10,301 nucleotides of DNA from Candidatus Woesearchaeota archaeon (GTDB lineage: Archaea; Nanobdellota; Nanobdellia; Woesearchaeales; J091), in the NCBI GenBank assembly GCA_003695045.1, contig RFJB01000072.1, positions 1 through 10,301 on the forward strand, in the 5' to 3' direction. Below, in pieces: positions 7,354-10,301 of the stretch (position 1 is its first letter; each line of letters begins with the position of its first letter). The notes below the pieces were generated by a model. It did not search any database, had not been told where the DNA came from, and saw only the letters and a list, made by a program, of their open reading frames with translations. The position numbers and the translations under genes were made by a program.

Positions 7354-8412
7354 TTATGCTATGAGTGACTTTATTTCTTCCTCGCTGAAATTCTCCTCTT
7401 TCAGTTTGAGGGCTGTGTTGAGATTCTTTATCTCCAGCTCTTTGAGGATTATGTATCTGACAAGGTAACCTGCCTGAAGCGGGTGCCTTGCGTTCAAAAG
7501 CCCTGCGAGTTCTCTCATTGATTTTGAGAATGCAAGTTCGAGTGCTGAAGGAGACAGCTCTGTGAGGTGTTCTCCGTACTTGCTTTCTCTGAGGGCTGCT
7601 TCAAGCTGGGTCAGGTCTGATGCAGATGCCAGCGATTCTGTGTTGAGAAGCCCGCCCGGAATGAATTCGAGGGATGCGTCTTTCATTCTTCGAAACGCAA
7701 TCCTTGCGTTGAAAACATCTATGACTGACCTCCAGTAGTCGAGGAATGCTCCGTTCATTTTTGACGGAACGGACTTGATGGACTTCAATACCCTGAGGAT
7801 GTAATATCGGTCGAGTTCTGTGTTTGCTTCCTGGAGCCGGTCGAGAATTTCGTCGCCGAATCCGTTGAGGACCGCTGCGTATCTTGTTCCCTCAATTGCC
7901 TGGAAGAATGACTGGACATCCTCTACGCTCTGCAGTTTGTACTTGAGTTCCTCTTTTGATATGTGCTCAAGCGAGGGCGCGCTCAAAGAGCCGAGCGCCT
8001 GCGACTTCTGTTTGAGGTAGTTGAGAATCTGCTTTATGTCGTCTATCTCGAATTTGAGGGCGATTGCTTTTATTATGGGTTTTATCTTTGAAGGGGAGAT
8101 GGATTCTATCCACTTGTAATCCTTGTAGAGGGATTCGTATAATTCATGGGAGAATTGAGAATAGTTTTTCGCGTGTTCTGCTATGTCAGCATACGAGGTG
8201 TCTTCGAGGAGCGCATACGCTTCCTGTTTTGAGGATGCCGCAGCGATGTCGGAATAGAAGTTCTGTGAAAGAAGGGCTGCAGTTCTGGCGCTGCACCTGG
8301 TGTTGGCATACAGGAACGGAGCAAGGTCAAGCGCCTGCTTTACTGCCGGAGCTATCACAACTACTCCCGCTAATGTTGCTCCTGCGAGCACGCCTGTGAC
8401 AATCAAGCTCAT
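7354..8412 (-). CDS. atpC: A-type ATP synthase subunit C (rotor socket), with hydrophobic N-terminus
   Basis: Subunit C is the funnel-shaped socket that joins the D/F stalk to the membrane ring of K. From the ATG at 8412 it has 352 residues; GAGGT eight bases upstream supports this start. An in-frame TTG at 8451 would overlap atpE and is less likely. The canonical opening of the family (YxYxNARxR...LL, then a D-T-x-Y motif) appears only from residue 34: PFLYANTRCSARTAALL, later LLEDTSY. In front of it lies a membrane-like stretch, MSLIVTGVLAGATLAGVVVI, about 23 hydrophobic residues in all. An internal GTG could give a shorter protein without the whole span, so the anchor is probable rather than certain. 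The remaining part is all-helical, as in the family. I recall hydrophobic N-termini on some Thermococcales C subunits but cannot verify this here. Confidence 0.93.
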   Translation of the reverse strand: MSLIVTGVLAGATLAGVVVIAPAVKQALDLAPFLYANTRCSARTAALLSQNFYSDIAAASSKQEAYALLEDTSYADIAEHAKNYSQFSHELYESLYKDYKWIESISPSKIKPIIKAIALKFEIDDIKQILNYLKQKSQALGSLSAPSLEHISKEELKYKLQSVEDVQSFFQAIEGTRYAAVLNGFGDEILDRLQEANTELDRYYILRVLKSIKSVPSKMNGAFLDYWRSVIDVFNARIAFRRMKDASLEFIPGGLLNTESLASASDLTQLEAALRESKYGEHLTELSPSALELAFSKSMRELAGLLNARHPLQAGYLVRYIILKELEIKNLNTALKLKEENFSEEEIKSLIA

Positions 8413-8420
8413 TCCATTCA

Positions 8421-8425
8421 ACCTC
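8421..8425 (-). promoter_or_regulatory. Ribosome binding site deciding the atpC start
   Basis: GAGGT lies directly after the atpE stop codon and eight bases before the ATG at 8412. It favours that ATG, and therefore the hydrophobic N-terminus, over the upstream TTG at 8451. Confidence 0.5.
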
Positions 8426-9004
8426 TTACTCGTTCTCCAAGAGTTTTGCAACCCTTATTCTTATATCGTCTCTCATTCTTTCCAATCTTGCCTGGAAGCT
8501 TTCGTCAATTCGCTTTCCTTCTGCATCTTCAACCATGATTCCTGCAGTTATGGGCGCCTCCGAGACAGTCCCTTTAATCTTCAGGGATGTGAGCAGTTTC
8601 CTGGCAAGTTCGGCGTCTTTCTTGTTGACAAGCAGTTTGAGCGGCTGTTTGAGAACGCCTTTGTTCGATGAGAGGACTGCCTTCATGAACTTCTGGTATT
8701 TTGAATCGCGCTTTATGCCGGAAAGGGCTTTTTCTATTATGCTGTCAATTATTTCTTCTCTTGTGTTAAGGTATTTTGTCTTGGCTTCAAGGCGCGCCTG
8801 GGCAAGCATTCTGTCCCTGAGAAGCTGCTTTTCAAGCTCTATTTTTTCTTCTCCTGCTTTTATTATTTCGTCCGCTTCTTTCTGCTTTTTTTCTTCATAC
8901 TGCTTTGCTTCCTCTTCTGCTTTTGCAAGAATGGCGCTTGCCCTGTCTTCTGCTTCCTTGAGCAGTTTTTCCTTGATTTTGAGGAATCCTTTGTTTTCAA
9001 TCAT
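8426..9004 (-). CDS. atpE: A-type ATP synthase subunit E (peripheral stalk)
   Basis: Subunit E pairs with subunit H to form the peripheral stalks that hold the head against rotation. From the ATG at 9004 the product has 192 residues. The first half is a long charged coiled coil (MIENKGFLKIKEKLLKEAED onwards, rich in Glu, Lys and Ala). The second half is the globular head that binds the A3B3 top, with the GIMVEDAEGKRIDESFQARL block near the C-terminus. A GTG three codons earlier (9013) extends the frame, but AGGTGA at 9015-9010, five bases before the ATG, makes the ATG the better choice. The stop is 13 bases before atpC. The partner gene for H should lie upstream of K, outside the window. Confidence 0.95.
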   Translation of the reverse strand: MIENKGFLKIKEKLLKEAEDRASAILAKAEEEAKQYEEKKQKEADEIIKAGEEKIELEKQLLRDRMLAQARLEAKTKYLNTREEIIDSIIEKALSGIKRDSKYQKFMKAVLSSNKGVLKQPLKLLVNKKDAELARKLLTSLKIKGTVSEAPITAGIMVEDAEGKRIDESFQARLERMRDDIRIRVAKLLENE

Positions 9005-9009
9005 TCGTT

Positions 9010-9015
9010 TCACCT
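9010..9015 (-). promoter_or_regulatory. Ribosome binding site deciding the atpE start
   Basis: Minus-strand AGGTGA is a near-perfect archaeal Shine-Dalgarno sequence, five bases before the ATG at 9004. It overlaps the GTG at 9013, which argues against that GTG being the start. Confidence 0.6.
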
Positions 9016-9043
9016 GTTATTTCAATGTTCAATCATGCAACAA

Positions 9044-10301
9044 TCAAAGTATGTGCAGTCCTATCATTATGAGTATTGATATCAGGAGGCCGAAGATGGC
9101 ATATGTTTCGGGCATGACGCTCAGGACCAGACCTTTTCCTGTGGATTTGGGATTTCTCACTGATGCGCCGATGCTCATTGCCGACACGACGCCCTGACCG
9201 ACAGCGGAAACAGCGGAAAAGCCGATTGCTATGCCCGCGCCTATTCCTCCAAGGCCCTGCATTATAGTTATGCCTGATTTTAATGCTCCCAGGAGTCCGG
9301 CTCCTGTCATAAGGAGGATTGCTATTATGATTCCGTATAGCGCCTGCGTCTCAGGCAGAACAGAAAACAGGATGCTCTTTCCGAAGACCTTGTCGTTTTC
9401 TGCTGTCGCGCCCACTCCTGAGGATGCAGCAATTCCCTGCCCGATTGCGGACACTGCGCCGAGACCGACTGCAAGGCCGGCCCCTACTGCAATAAGCCCT
9501 GCCGGAACAGAGAGGGATGCTTTGGTTGCTCCGATTATGCCGCCGCCCACAAGCAGCAGGATTGCAACGAGGAAGCCGTATAACGCCTGCGTCTCGGGAA
9601 GCACCGAAAACAGGATGCTCTTTCCGAATCGTTTGTTGTCCTCGGTCACTGATGCGACTGCGGATGCCGCTGCAATTCCCTGGCCCATTGCTGATATTGC
9701 AGCAAAGCCGACTGCAAGTCCCGCGCCTATTGAGACCAGGCCGAGAGGCAGGGATAAGTCAGGCCGCGATGCCCCGATTATGCCGCCGCCCACAAGCAGC
9801 AGGACTGATATGAGGAATCCGTAAAGCGCCTGTGTTTGAGGCAGGACTGAGAACAACAGCGCTTTTCCGAACATTTTGACATCGCGAAGCACAGAGGCGA
9901 TTCCTGCTGACACGACATAGCCCTGCCCGACAGCGGAAACTGCTGCTATGCCTATTGCAAGAGCCGCCCCGACGGCAACGAGGCCTGTGGGAATTCCCAG
10001 ACCTGCAAGTTTGTCGGAAGCGCCCATAAGTCCTGTGCCTATCATGATGAGGATTGCGATGAGGAAGCCCATCAACGCCTGGGTTTCCGGGATGATTGAG
10101 AAGATTATGCTCTTTCCGAACATTTCCTTTTTCTCGGCTACTGCGGTTATTCCTGATGCTGCGCTTACTCCCTGGCCGACTGCCGAGACCGCTGCAAGGC
10201 CGACAGCCAAACCAGCACCAACAGCAACCAAACCAGCAGCAACACCCAAACCAGACTTAACAACACCAATAATACCAGCACCAACCAACAACAAAACAGC
10301 A
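9044..10301 (-). CDS. atpK: A-type ATP synthase subunit K, multi-hairpin rotor proteolipid (5' end beyond window)
   Basis: Rotor (c) subunit whose membrane hairpins carry ions past the stator. The frame is open to the right edge (Ala-Val precede the TTG at 10294), so the gene is incomplete; residue 1 below is that TTG. Five complete hairpins and the end of a sixth are visible, with 81-83 residue periods. Each first helix has GQG (Gln 41, 124, 205, 286, 367). Each second helix has P-x-T: PETQ at Glu70, 234 and 315; PQTQ at Gln153; PETY at Glu396. Gln plus L-P-E-T-Q matches the Na+ ligands known from Enterococcus NtpK, so Na+ coupling is likely. Hairpin 2 has lost the ion-binding Glu; the last hairpin has Tyr in place of the second Gln. 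Most archaeal K subunits have one or two hairpins; Methanocaldococcus has three and Methanopyrus thirteen. The first 32 codons visible differ sharply in codon choice from the rest. Confidence 0.96.
   Translation of the reverse strand, partial: AVLLLVGAGIIGVVKSGLGVAAGLVAVGAGLAVGLAAVSAVGQGVSAASGITAVAEKKEMFGKSIIFSIIPETQALMGFLIAILIMIGTGLMGASDKLAGLGIPTGLVAVGAALAIGIAAVSAVGQGYVVSAGIASVLRDVKMFGKALLFSVLPQTQALYGFLISVLLLVGGGIIGASRPDLSLPLGLVSIGAGLAVGFAAISAMGQGIAAASAVASVTEDNKRFGKSILFSVLPETQALYGFLVAILLLVGGGIIGATKASLSVPAGLIAVGAGLAVGLGAVSAIGQGIAASSGVGATAENDKVFGKSILFSVLPETQALYGIIIAILLMTGAGLLGALKSGITIMQGLGGIGAGIAIGFSAVSAVGQGVVSAMSIGASVRNPKSTGKGLVLSVMPETYAIFGLLISILIMIGLHIL
9047..10246 (-). repeat. Five tandem hairpin repeats of about 243 bases within atpK
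   Basis: Key residues recur at codon spacings of 83, 81, 81 and 81: the acidic position is at 10087-10085 (Glu), 9838-9836 (Gln, codon CAA), 9595-9593 (Glu), 9352-9350 (Glu) and 9109-9107 (Glu). Repeats 2 to 4 are also alike in DNA. For example, a 31-base block beginning CCGATTATGCCGCCGCCCAC (plus strand) is identical at 9531-9561 and 9774-9804, exactly 243 bases apart. The last repeat is the most divergent. Confidence 0.9.
10205..10301 (-). other. Block of extreme single-codon usage at the visible start of atpK
   Basis: In 32 consecutive codons from the right edge to 10205, each amino acid uses one codon only: Gly GGT (8), Ala GCT (7), Val GTT (7), Leu TTG (6), Ile ATT (2), Lys AAG, Ser TCT. 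The next codons switch at once: the following 32 contain no GGT, GCT, GTT, TTG or ATT and use GGC/GGA, GCA/GCG, GTC/GTA, CTT and ATA. The protein pattern runs through the junction unbroken. Confidence 0.85.

Noticed and set aside
9044..10301. Regular 243-base periodicity as a CRISPR or satellite array
   Set aside because: The period is three times the 81-residue hairpin, the frame is open throughout, and membrane and ligand motifs are kept. It is a coding repeat.

Overview
The window looks archaeal. Evidence: an A-type ATP synthase operon in the standard archaeal order (K-E-C-F-A-B-D), purine-rich GGTGA/GGAGG ribosome sites, TTTATA/TTTAAATA-type boxes at archaeal promoter spacing, a TrmB-like winged-helix gene start and T-rich 3' ends. 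The lineage cannot be fixed from this sequence; an uncultivated archaeon is the most I would say. Every convincing gene is on the minus strand, so transcription runs from high to low coordinates.

Layout in transcription order. (1) 10301-9044: atpK, the rotor proteolipid, cut by the right edge and built of at least five and a half tandem two-helix hairpins. (2) 9004-3088: atpE, atpC, atpF, atpA, atpB and atpD, closely packed, with an ATGA overlap at A/B. The peripheral stalk H and the membrane stator I (a) normally lie upstream of K and are outside the window. (3) 3087-2609: a 479-base spacer holding a 50-residue single-span membrane ORF (2922-2770) with what looks like its own leaderless promoter, several short direct repeats, and a tandem-TATA promoter for the next gene. 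(4) 2608-620: hppA, a membrane ion-pumping pyrophosphatase with its own promoter, ribosome site and 3' hairpin plus pyrimidine tract. (5) 597-138: a non-coding stretch with short repeats and TATA-like boxes. (6) 137-1: the first 45 codons of a TrmB-like transcription regulator that runs off the left edge.

How the parts fit. The two machines look like a sodium bioenergetics module. The atpK hairpins carry the known Na+ ligand pattern (Gln in the first helix, L-P-E-T-Q in the second). The pyrophosphatase has the Glu position typical of Na+-transporting enzymes and the Ala/Gly pair typical of K+-dependent ones. PPi hydrolysis and ATP hydrolysis or synthesis could therefore share one Na+ gradient.

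Most notable points: Glu to Gln replacement in one atpK hairpin; an abrupt change to one codon per amino acid over the first 32 visible codons of atpK; a variant P-loop in AtpA; a hydrophobic N-terminus on AtpC; an extra Asp beside the Na+ Glu in the pyrophosphatase; and the unannotated small membrane ORF between the two machines.
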